From assembly GCA_001724265.1 (NCBI GenBank), contig MEDY01000010.1:108256-172255 (forward strand): a stretch of 64,000 nt of DNA. The letters are read 5' to 3'. The translations under genes and the position numbers were made by a program. Shown in pieces: positions 49,304-61,300 of this stretch (the first letter of the stretch is position 1; each line of letters opens with the position of its first letter). The DNA comes from Rhizaria sp. SCN 62-66 (Eukaryota; Rhizaria, unplaced). The notes under the pieces are model-generated. The model was not told the origin of the DNA. It searched no databases and saw only the letters and a program-made list of their open reading frames with translations.

Positions 49304-50166
49304 TTACCGGTAGGACTTCTGGTAGCGGGCGCGGGCGCCGGGACCACCGAACTTCTTGGGCTCGCGGCGACGGGGGTCAGCGACGAGGAGGGAGCGGTCG
49401 TAGCTCAGGAGGAGGTTCTTGATCTCGACCTTGGAGGCCTCATCGACGTCTATAAAGGACAAAGCAAGCGAGCGAGAGCGGGAGCGAGGGAGCGAAGAGG
49501 ATTGGAGGGACAGGGAGGAAGAGAAGCGAGAAGTGAGCGAAGGTGCGGGACATGGAAGATCAACGCGAATAGGGTGCGCAATAGTGAATCAAGGTAATAG
49601 CTCGATTGAAGTAGCTATATTACATGATTAAAGAGCGAAAGCAGCCGCGCTTGCCCTGTCGCGGACGTTTGGGAGTGGGCAGCGCGATGCAGTGGGTGTG
49701 CGAAGAGAAGGACGTACACTTCTGGTAGTAAGCAACGAGGGCCTTGCCGATGGCCTGGCGGACAGCGTAGACCTGAGCGACGTTACCACCGCCGTTGACC
49801 TTGACGCGGATGTCGACCTTGCCGTAGCGCTGAGGGTCTCGTTGGCGATCGTGTCAACGGGCTTGCCGTTGATCTTGACCAGACCAGAGCCAGCCTTGCA
49901 GTGGGCGACCGCAATGGCGGACTTCTACTCGGGCGATAAAATCACGTAGCAGCGTCAAAAGAGGCAACGACAGAGAGGGCAGGGCGTGAGCGGCAGTCGC
50001 AGTGGACACTAGGGGCACACCGCCCCGGTCGGGCAGTAGACAGTGGCGATCAAAACTAGGCATAAAGCACAACAAATCCGTCAATAGAGAATATGGGGGG
50101 TGTGCGGGAAGAAACAACACAGTGACGTACCTTCTTACCGTAAACCTGAACAGCGGGAGCAGACAT
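49304..50166 (-). CDS. RPS16: 40S ribosomal protein S16 (uS9), three exons, with a 40-nt internal gap as sequenced
   Basis: Exon 1 is 50166-50131 ([12 protein letters not shown]), exon 2 is 49924-49718 and exon 3 is 49449-49304, ending in TAA. The match to eukaryotic uS9 is strong: [35 protein letters not shown], then the invariant C-terminus [17 protein letters not shown], which reaches the ribosomal P site. Between 49833 and 49832, however, the sequence jumps from the conserved N-E-T-L segment straight to Q-R-Y-G. About 13 residues that precede it in all uS9 proteins (the EPxLLLG region) are absent, and the reading frame shifts. A missing 40 nt would restore both the residues and the phase-1 exon 2/exon 3 junction. 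As written the gene is broken; a consensus or assembly deletion is most likely, since the introns and the rest are intact. Confidence 0.92.
49450..49717 (-). other. Intron 2 of RPS16 (268 nt)
   Basis: Donor AAGT|GTACGT, acceptor TTTATAG|AC, phase 1. It splits the Tyr codon of the YQKYVDEAS segment. Confidence 0.92.
49925..50130 (-). other. Intron 1 of RPS16 (206 nt) with tandem NAGNAG acceptor
   Basis: Donor AAG|GTACGT. The acceptor reads GAGTAG|AAG|TCC, so splicing at TAG or three bases later at AAG would add or drop one Lys. The TAG site gives GKKKSA, matching the three basic residues found in other uS9 proteins. Confidence 0.85.
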
Positions 50167-50827
50167 GGTGAAGCTGATAACACTTTTTCCTTGCCGTCCC
50201 AGAGCTTGTCTTCACCCTTCGGCCCCGCCCTCGGACTGGGCCCCGGTTTGCGGGCGGCGGCCTTCATTCAAACGTAGGCCGCAACCACAAATCATTTCCA
50301 TTTTTTCAGTCCATCGCCTCCCAGCATTTCTCGCTCCTCTCGACCACCCGTTGCTGTTCGCCTAGTGATTGTGGAGCGATATTGCGGAATCAAAAATATT
50401 GTGACTGGGTCCATGGGGTGATTATGTTGCAACGATTTTGGGATAGATCATGAAGTGTAGTACGAGTATTTTATTTTACTTTCTGCTACAAACTTCGTCT
50501 TATCCTACTGAGCACTGCCTTGTTTGACCCCAGTCGAATGCTGACTAGCCACCTTCTTAACTCACATCCCGTTGCACGTTGCTGATCTGTATTTGCTTGT
50601 GTGCTTCTGCAGACACCTGTCGGTGTAACCCCGTTTTTTTTTGTTTTCCGTATTCCTTCTCACAAGCACGCACTAAATCACAACAAGCCACTACGCGTTG
50701 TTGTTGTCCCTGTCGTGTCGTGTAATTCTTTAAGACTCGTTTGCTTCACCACAGCAACAGTCTCTCCTTTAACAGCACCATCATTTAACAGCACCGCATA
50801 GTACTGCTTTAACTAGCTACACAACAC
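50167..50827. promoter_or_regulatory. Divergent promoter region, RPS16 (-) / eIF4E (+)
   Basis: 661-bp spacer with T-rich tracts near 50630-50650. Both promoters and 5' UTRs should lie here. A noncoding first exon for RPS16 is possible (a TTATCAG lies just before its ATG on the minus strand). No specific factor site assigned. Confidence 0.5.
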
Positions 50828-51736
50828 ATGAGTTCCGCAGCGCACCACACCCACGGCGGCAGCCTCCCCGCGACGACTCTGTCCGCGGACGTGTCCCCGT
50901 CCACGGGCCACCTCTACCCCGCCGTCAACACATGGCTCACGCCCGACGGCAAGCACCGCCTCTCGGACGCGTTCAACTTCTGGTTCTTCAATCGCCGTGC
51001 GCAGGTCCCGGCCGCGTCCTCGGCGGCCGTGGCGTCAACGGCGGCCCCCAAGGACCAGTACGAGGGCGGCCTCTTTAAGGTCGGCCCGTTCAGCACCGTC
51101 GAGGACTTCTGGGTGCACTACTCGCACGCGCGCCGCCCCACGGAGACGTCGCAGCTCTACATCCTGCACTACTGCTTCCGCGACGGCGTGGAGCCGCTGT
51201 GGGAGCACCCGGCCAACGCGCGCGGCGGGCGCTGGATCGTGCGTCTGCGCAAGGGGACCGCGGGCCGCGCGTGGGAGAGCGCACTTCTGGCGCTCGTGGG
51301 CGACGAGTTCAACCTGGGCGACGAGGTTTGCGGCGTCGTGCTCTCGATCAAGAAGCACACGGACGCCACGCTGTCGTTCTGGGTGCGCGCGACGACCAAG
51401 GAGGCGGGGCTGCGCGTGCGCGACGCCATCAAGCGCATGCTCGGCGTGGGGTCAAACGCGCTCGAGTACCGCATGCACGACACATCGCTGCAGCGGCACG
51501 AGGCGACCGTGGCCAGCAAGGAGCAGGCCGCGGCCGCCGCGCAGCAGAAGACGCAGACCCAGGCGCAGTCGCAGGACGGCAGCGCGGACAACGTCGACGG
51601 TTCAGGCGCAGACGCCGATGCTGATGCTGATGCTGATGATGCTAGCGATAGAAACAACAATGGCGGTGGCGTGATGTCGATGATGAAGCAGAATAATGGC
51701 ACTAGCAACGCTGATGATGATGCTGAGGACGAGTGA
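50828..51736 (+). CDS. EIF4E2: eIF4E family cap-binding protein, class II (4EHP-like)
   Basis: Single exon, 302 aa; ATG at 50828, stop TGA. The eIF4E core spans about residues 45-225. Cap-site Trp125-Glu126 (VEPLWE) corresponds to human Trp102-Glu103, and Trp52, Trp95, Trp136 and Trp149 match structural positions. The other cap-stacking Trp (human Trp56) is replaced by Tyr78 (DQYEGG), as in class II 4EHP/nCBP proteins. The segment FSTVEDFWVHYSHARRP also reads like 4EHP rather than canonical eIF4E. Class II members bind the mRNA cap weakly and often repress translation. The last 80 residues are Gln/Ala-rich then Asp-rich, an extension not usual for the family. Divergent from RPS16. No UAG codon. 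Confidence 0.93.
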   Translation: MSSAAHHTHGGSLPATTLSADVSPSTGHLYPAVNTWLTPDGKHRLSDAFNFWFFNRRAQVPAASSAAVASTAAPKDQYEGGLFKVGPFSTVEDFWVHYSHARRPTETSQLYILHYCFRDGVEPLWEHPANARGGRWIVRLRKGTAGRAWESALLALVGDEFNLGDEVCGVVLSIKKHTDATLSFWVRATTKEAGLRVRDAIKRMLGVGSNALEYRMHDTSLQRHEATVASKEQAAAAAQQKTQTQAQSQDGSADNVDGSGADADADADADDASDRNNNGGGVMSMMKQNNGTSNADDDAEDE

Positions 51737-52539
51737 AGTGTCTTTTAAGTCCAAATTAAGTTGAAACTAACTAGAATATTGACTGATTTCTGCTCGCCTC
51801 ACGACGCAAGCAGGTTGTTGTTCAGGCAAGATTTGCGAAGGATATCCGCGCCATGGTCAAGTACAGGGCCAATATATTAATACAAGAATGGCTATTTAGT
51901 TCTACAATTGCATTTTTATTTTCATTGTGCTTCATTTCACGGAGACATCGGGTTGATTAGTCAAGCGGCTTAACTTTGCCCGGAGTCACGTCGCTCTCTG
52001 ACCTGTGCAACAGCATCCCAGCGCCAAAGTCAGCCTCCTCTCAAAACGCAAGCTGGCGAAGTGAAACAAACGTCTGACGTTGTTGTGTAAGTACATAAGG
52101 TGTGACACTGGTGTTTATAGGCGTTAACATTGGTATGGTCTTCTAAAAAGACGGGTGTTGTGGGTCTAGAGCCCCTTTTCCGCTGTCGTTCAGGAACAGC
52201 CGCAGTTGCTGTCGAACAAACGTCGAAGTCTCCGCGGGACCCTAGTTGGTCCTCGCATGATCGTTCATTTTCTTCCTAGCTCCCTGTCAGCTTACTTGGC
52301 AGGCGTGTCTTTCTAATTGTTTAATTGTACCCCAACTAAAATGCATCTAGGGCGTGCAATATTCTCCTTCATTCTCGCCCATCTCTTCGCACCCAGACTC
52401 TCTGCGCTCACCGCCCGCTCAACTCCCGACTTGCCCTTTACGTCCACCCTTGCCTCCACGCCGGCGTTCCCCACAGACCAGCGCCGCGCGCTTTCCCCTT
52501 TTCCCGTCTCTCAACAGCTTTTCCGGCCCACAGGACAGG
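51737..52539. other. Intergenic region upstream of the CD36-family gene
   Basis: 803-bp spacer holding the eIF4E 3' UTR and the CD36-family promoter/5' UTR. A CCACAG just before the ATG could be a 3' splice site of a 5'-UTR intron. No gene or repeat seen. Confidence 0.5.
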
Positions 52540-54780
52540 ATGGTGTACCGCCGGCTCAACTGCCAGTCGTGCGCAGACGTGCTCTGTTGCCGCAGCTGCT
52601 GCGGCGAGCGCGATTGCTGCTCCTGCCTCATCCCCAAGTCCGCCCCCGAGGCGAGCCGCATGATGACCTTCGGCGGCTTCCTCTTTTTCGTCGCGTGCCT
52701 CTTCGTCGGCATGGGCTTCCTCGTCCCCGCGTTGTTGGACCGCTCGCTGGAGCGCGGGCTGCACCAGCTTAAGGCGCTTGACTCGACCGACTCGCGCGCC
52801 TACTCGCTCTTCAGCGACAACCACGAGTACCCGATCAAGCTCTCGATCTACGTCATGAACGTGACAAACCACGCTGCCGTGGTCAACGAGGGCGCCACGC
52901 CCGTGATCCAGGAGGTGGGGCCCTACGTCTACCTTCAGTACCGCCGCGCGCTCAACGTGTCGTGGACCCCCGACGCGACCGAGCTCAACTGGCGCTACTT
53001 CAGCCGCTTCGTGTTCCAGCCGCAGGAGTCGGCGGGCGACCACGAGAAGGACATGGTTTACTCGCCCAACGTCATCTTCTGGGGACTCGCCGCGTCGTTG
53101 CGCGACACCAACCCCGGCCAGCTCGTCGTCGTGGCCACCTTCTCGGGGCTTGACGACGTTGGGCTCGCCTTCGTCAAGCGCTCGCCGCGCGACGTCATCT
53201 TCGGCTACGCCAAGGAGACGGACCCGATCCTCAAGATCGTTGGCAAGGACCACGAGGGGCTCATCACCAACTTCACCTCGGAGGATGACGCGCTCAAGCG
53301 GGCCAAGTACGACACCATCCGCACCGGCTACCCCGACATCCGCACGCTCCACCAGCTCGTCCAGTACCAGGTACGATACACAATCTGCCTCTAGATTGTC
53401 CTTAAGCGTTGTAATTCTCTTGACTATGTCGTCAGGGATGCAAACAACATGCCTATATCTCACCTCTCTCTTGTTTTTTTGTTTTTATCTTGCTTCCCTC
53501 TCGTCTCCGCGTCCGACCCCGTGCGCACCGCGCCCCCACAGGGCCAGGAGGTGCTGCGCAACGCTGACAACTCGTCCTGGGCGTGGGCTAACCCCGAGCT
53601 GGGCCGCGTGCGCGGCTCCGACGGAGGCATGTTCCCTCTGCCCATCAACCAGTACTCGAAGCCGACCGTGTTCGTCTCGTCCTACTACCGCTCCATCGAC
53701 CTGGACTACGTCGAGCGCCGCACTTACAAGGGCGTGCACCTGGAACGCTTTGCCGTGCCGGCCACGATGTGGCTCTCCAAAGACAAGGTCCCCGACAACA
53801 TCGACTTCGACCAGATTCGCTGGGACGGGCTGCTCAATCTCACTTCGCCGACCAGCAAGGTGCCGTTCTACCTCTCGCGGCCACGCTTCCACATGGTCGA
53901 CGAGGACGCGCTGACCAACATGCACATCGAGTGGCTGCCAGAGGCTGCCGACGCTTTCCCGTCCGACTACGAGACCTTCTTCGACGTCGAGCCGACGATG
54001 GGCGCGTCCATGTCTGTGGTGACCAACTCGCAGCTCAACCTGCAGTTAGCACCCTTTACGGTGACCTACATGCAGGATGACAAGCCGACGAACCGGACTT
54101 TCTGCCCCAACATGACGACCTTCATGGCGCCGCTCTTCTGGGCCAACCAGTCGGTAATGATCAGCGACAAGGACGCCAGCGACTTCGTGGGCTCCGTCTA
54201 TGCCGTCTTCGACATCATGCGCGTCACACCCATCGTCTGCTACTCGATCGCGGGCGCCATCGCGCTCATCGCGCTGCTCATCGCGCTCCGCGGGTACAAG
54301 TACCACCAGCTCTATCGCTTCGAGGGCCACGTCTTCGTCGAGAGCGACAATGTCGACAACAACTTCGCCAGCGACGCCGTCATCGCACAGCACCGCCACA
54401 GCCGCTTCACGCGCGGCAAGCCTGCGCGCCCCGACGGCGGCGTCGCGGGCGACGCCGAGGGCGTGGGGCTCGACTCGCTGGCAGCCCACTACCAGGCGCG
54501 GAACGGGCGCGCTCACGGCCGTCGCTACGGCGCCACGGGCGAGTCGCAGACCGCGGTCGTGGCCGTCGCCGGCGCAATCGCCATGGATGGCAACGGCGGC
54601 AACGGCGCGGTGCGGGGCCAGACCGCGGCCCGCGGGTCCGGCACCGGCTCGCGCCAGAGCTCGCGCTCGCGCCCGCGCAACGACAACGGCAGCGGCAGCA
54701 ACAGCGGCGACGGCAGTGTGGAGCGCACCGTCGCCGTCGACGCGCCCGAGCTCGACATGCGCTTCGCCAGCGACGATTGA
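52540..54780 (+). CDS. CD36/LIMP-2 family scavenger receptor, two exons
   Basis: Exons 52540-53370 and 53542-54780; ATG start, TGA stop; 689 aa against about 470-510 for the family. The N-terminal cytosolic stub has nine Cys between residues 8 and 29, a probable palmitoylation cluster. Transmembrane segment 1 is about residues 43-66. The luminal domain carries family features: VIQEVGPYVY, NLTSP, PINQYSKP, the FFDVEPTMGASM segment, and N-glycosylation sequons such as NVT, NVS, NFT and NRT. Transmembrane segment 2 is about residues 505-528. A 160-residue cytosolic tail follows, Gly/Ala/Arg/Ser-rich and unusual for the family. The expected role is lipid or lipoprotein uptake, or lysosomal sorting, at the plasma or lysosomal membrane. 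The ATG was chosen because upstream residues are not family-like. No UAG codon. Confidence 0.93.
53371..53541 (+). other. Intron in the CD36-family gene (171 nt)
   Basis: Donor CAG|GTACGA, T/C-rich tract, acceptor CCCACAG|GGC, phase 0, within the luminal domain. Confidence 0.92.
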
Positions 54781-55607
54781 GCTGGCAGGCAGCGCTGTCC
54801 GAGAGATGAGTGCCAGCTGAGTCGTGTGAGTCGCAGTTAAAACTGGTGTTCTGCTTTCGTGTTTGACAATGGTTTAGGGTCGTATAAAGGGTCAGTGTAG
54901 CTTGGCTTATTGGCTTAGTTGAGCGAGATTATCATAGTTCATGTCGCGGTCGTCACTGCTTTATTGGCGATGACTTGTGTCGTCGTGGTGGTCTCTTGCT
55001 TGTTTGTCATCCCTCTGTCTTTTTCCAATCTTGGTCGCAATCGCGCTCTGCTCTGTTGGCATTACCTATGTTGACGTAAGTTCACTCGCACTCACCCGCG
55101 CTGAGTGCAGACGCTTTTACAGTCACATGCACACATCATTATCATTAACACTCACCCCAAACAACACTCGCTACGCATAAGCGAACGCGGGAATCAGCAA
55201 ACCTAGTAACTTTTCGTTTTCGTCTCGATCATAACAAACGATTTTTTTATCACCTTATTGTTTTTCAGAATACATTCGTCTATCCCTTTTGAATCGACGT
55301 TAATTTTAATTATTATGAACGTGCATTGCTTAAGTCTGTCGCTTTTGAGCAATGTTAGCAATGAAGTAATGAGTGTTGACATCATGCACCCGAAGCACAA
55401 GGCAGGACAAGAGCGGAGTAGATGTGTTGAAAGTTGTGAATAATTACAGCAGGAAGAAGAAAAAAACGAAAAGAGAAGTGGGGAGCTCAAGTACATAAGT
55501 CTGAAGAAGAAATACAAAAAGAGGTGCAAAAGTGAAAATAATCATTGTTAAATTTGGATGTTGGACAGAGGTGTCATTAGACTTCAGGTAAGAGTCAGTC
55601 ATATGAG
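54781..55607. other. Convergent 3' intergenic region
   Basis: 827-bp spacer, strongly AT-rich after 55200, between the CD36-family stop (+) and the kinase-like gene stop (-). An AT-rich minus-strand frame around 55529-55203 looks like noise. No RNA gene seen. Confidence 0.5.
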
Positions 55608-57911
<2,304 letters not shown>

Positions 57912-58381
57912 TTGATAGGCTGACCTTAGGTCCACAAGATGCAGATAGAAAAAAACGCGCCACTGGGCGCTAGTCGCAACTTTAGAGAAAAATAAAACGG
58001 TTGAATAAATAATATATTTGTAAAAATCTGGATAGCCGTGAAATTGCACAATTGACGATAGAACTTTCGAAATCAGAACATTTTAATGAAGTCGACTTGA
58101 CGCGAGCCGCATCATCGCGTGCGGCACGAGCCACCACAAACCGTGTTGTGCATCGGGTCTCAAGTTCAGCCCAACTTTATCGGTTGTTATCGTCACCATG
58201 CCGTCGTCAACCTCGTGACGCGTACACACATCCTGTTGCTAATCTCTTGAATTACTTGAAATGTATTTGCTTTAAGTCAACTTCACTCTTAGCAAACAAG
58301 AAGCACAAGGATAAACCGCCTTCATCTAAAGGCCACCACGAGTGAAATCGGCTGAGTTTGTAGCCGCTACTGGGCTTCAGG
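57912..58381. promoter_or_regulatory. Divergent promoter region, kinase-like gene (-) / 58.4-kb gene (+)
   Basis: 470-bp AT-rich spacer between divergent start codons. The minus-strand frame stays open upstream of the kinase ATG to about 58049, but with AT-rich non-family codons, so I start the gene at 57911. No element assigned. Confidence 0.5.
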
Positions 58382-61300
58382 ATGAGTTCTTCGTCTCCGC
58401 CCGATATGGTTGATGATCTGCCGCTTCCTACAGTTGCTGTTTCGCAGGACTCTGCTTCTCCTGGTCGCTACCTGATCCCAGGTTCGGCATCTGCTGGTCC
58501 TGCTGCACCTGCCGCTCCAGCCTCTGCCTCCGGCTCCGCGTCGACATCTGCCGCCGCTCCAGCTCAGGTTTCTCCAAAGAGGTATGCTGTACCGCAAGCA
58601 GAAATTACGTTTGGACCGACGATATTGCAAGACAGCGCGCAATCATCGCAGCTTGAGTCCGACATTGAAAACAAGCCTCACACGCAAAACATCGACACTA
58701 GTAGCGCGCTGTTTACTGCCACTGGCAGCAGCAATAGGATCAGCGCGGCGACAGCCCCGCTCAACCAGTCAAGCATGCTGTACCGCACTGCTGCAGCGCA
58801 CAGTCAGTACAGTCAGTACAGCAGTCCGGCTGTGTTTCACCGCGCCAGCCCCGCCACCAAGCCTGCCCACGCAGTTGCTGCAGTTGCGGACGCGGCGGAC
58901 GCGGCGGACGCAGCGTACGTCACTGATGAAGCCGATACTAATGCTACCGTGGGCAGCACGTATAATGGTAACAACAGCGCGAGTCTAGCACGAAGTTTTA
59001 ACACAAAGAAAGCGGAAAATGATTCAGCAGCTGCGGCAGCGACAGACGCTGCGACAGACGCTTCTGCGGTGACTGAGACGGCTAATGACACTGCAACAGG
59101 AACTGGAACTGCTCATTTGACAGTTGACAACGCTGTTGCGGCTGCAAACAGGGCAACCGCTGCAGCTCAGGCTGAGGCTGCAGCGTTGTCGCGGCGCTGT
59201 TCACGGCTGCAGCGCAAGCTATCAGCTCAGCAGCAACAGCAACAGCAGCTGCGGTATCAACGGTACTTGTTCAGCACAAGTGCTTTTACAGATCGTAGTG
59301 CAAGCGCAATGGCCAGTCAATTTGTGGGAAGCTTTAGCGATAGGACTGTCTCGCGACTACTGACATCAACGTTGGCGGCCGCCGCAGCTGCCGCCGCAGC
59401 TGCTGCCGCAGCGGCTGCAAACTCAAGTGATAGTTTGGAGACCGAGAGCAGCAGCAGCGTCAGTGCGTTGCTTGGAGGCTCGCACCCTTACATCCTAGAC
59501 CTACTTAGACGGGGCTACCTAAATCCTGACGACAAAGACCTCTCTCAAGGATACGGCACCGACGAGGTCTGTGCATCACACTTGCCGGACGCCTATCGCG
59601 ACAGCGGTGACGCCGCGAACGTGGGCAACACGGACAAAGACAGCCGCAGCGCTGGAATAAGCCGTGCTGCCAATGTGTCTGCTTTTGCGCGCAGTCCACC
59701 GTAGTCCCCGCTTTGTGGTCACAGCGACGCAGTCGTCAGCTGCACGCTGGGGGTGTCCTACTTAGAGGCCTACGTCGCCACACTCACGGACGCCATCAGG
59801 CGGCTAGACTCGGCAACATATCAGTCACTCATAGCGCCAACGGTATTGGAGCAACAGTGTCGTGTGCAGATAGCGCCGGATAGGGCCAGCGCTGCTAGCA
59901 GCAATCTCGTCAACGGTGACGCACCAGCAACGGCGACAGAGGCTGCGACAGAATCTAATGGCGACAGGACTCGGCGTAGCGTGCCGTCGAGCACGGGGTC
60001 TGCAAGCACGCTTTCGGGTTCCAATAGAGACACCGCAAGTCCCGCAGTCCTCGGCCTTCCCGCCTCAGTCGTCGCGCTCGTGACCGCGGCCGTCTCGCAC
60101 ACGCTCTCGGTCACGGCCACAGCCACCGCGCCGCTGCTCACTGCCGCGCCGCCCCCGCCGCCGCCCGCCGCCGCGACGGTCGTCCCCGCGGTGCCGCGCG
60201 GCGGGCTGCGGGCAAGCGCCTCCTTAGACGGGGCGAGGATGACCCCCTCAGCCGTGGCCCACTTAGCCGTGGCCGCGGAGGCCGCGCTGGCGGTGGGCCC
60301 CCGGCCGGCGCTGGTGCCCGGCGCGGCCTGGAGGGCGCAGGATCTCCACCGAGACCAAGGCGCGGCAGGCGTGGCGGCGGAAGAGGCTGCGGCACGCATG
60401 CGGAAGCACGGCGAGACTGAGCGAGCGAGACGGGGCGTGCTGACGGGGCTCGGCGCGGCGGTGCCAAACGCACACCCCAGTGCGCAACCTGTTCTATCAG
60501 TATTTAACACCGTATCTGCAGATATCAATAGCGATGCGCTTACTCCTTTTGCCGGGGGAACTGCGAGGGGGCTCCAAGGGAGGAGTGCTCACTGTGCTTT
60601 TGCTTCAGTGTTTAGCCTAAGCTGCGCGCTGGTAGGTCGATGTTTCAGAACGTGAACAAAAATCAGATTACTAAAAATATGGCAGGATATGACTGAATTC
60701 TAAAAATATGATATAATTAAATGTTCTTATTTTAGAAAAGAAATATTATTGAATTTGGATTGCAAAAGTTTCAAAATGACTTATATAACTCAATTTATAG
60801 CAACTTGCTCACTCCCGCACTGTACTCATTGCGCTGCCACTCTTACACTGGCATAGGGCAACGACTTGTCCCGTTTGTTTTCAGCCTGGCTGGTGCCCAC
60901 AGCAGCAACACTTCTCTCTGTGTACCCTTCAGCAACCACAGCGGCACACGACGCTTGGGCTGGCGCGAGTGCGAGCGCGAGTGCTATGATGGTGGCAGCG
61001 ACGCCGACAACAGAGGCGGGTGCGTCCGTTCTCGCCGCGGCACAGACGCAGACACTGCTACAGCTGAGGGCCAGGGCAAGCGCGCACGGCCGCAGGCTAC
61101 TTGCGCGCGTGTCGTCTGCACTCTCCTGCCTTGTTATGATTCTCTCTACTCCCGCTCCCACCGCATCAGCAACAGCAGCAACAGGACTGCCGCTGTCCGC
61201 CCAACTCCCGCGCACCCTCTTGCTGCTACGGCTACAGCGCGCGCGTTCTCTTGTGTTTAGCGCAGCACACGCGTTGCTTCGAGGGCTAGCACAGAGCCAT

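Noticed and set aside
55203-55529. Minus-strand frame of 108 codons, Phe/Ser/Leu-rich
   Set aside because: Lies in AT-rich 3' sequence and reads like translated poly-T/AT DNA.
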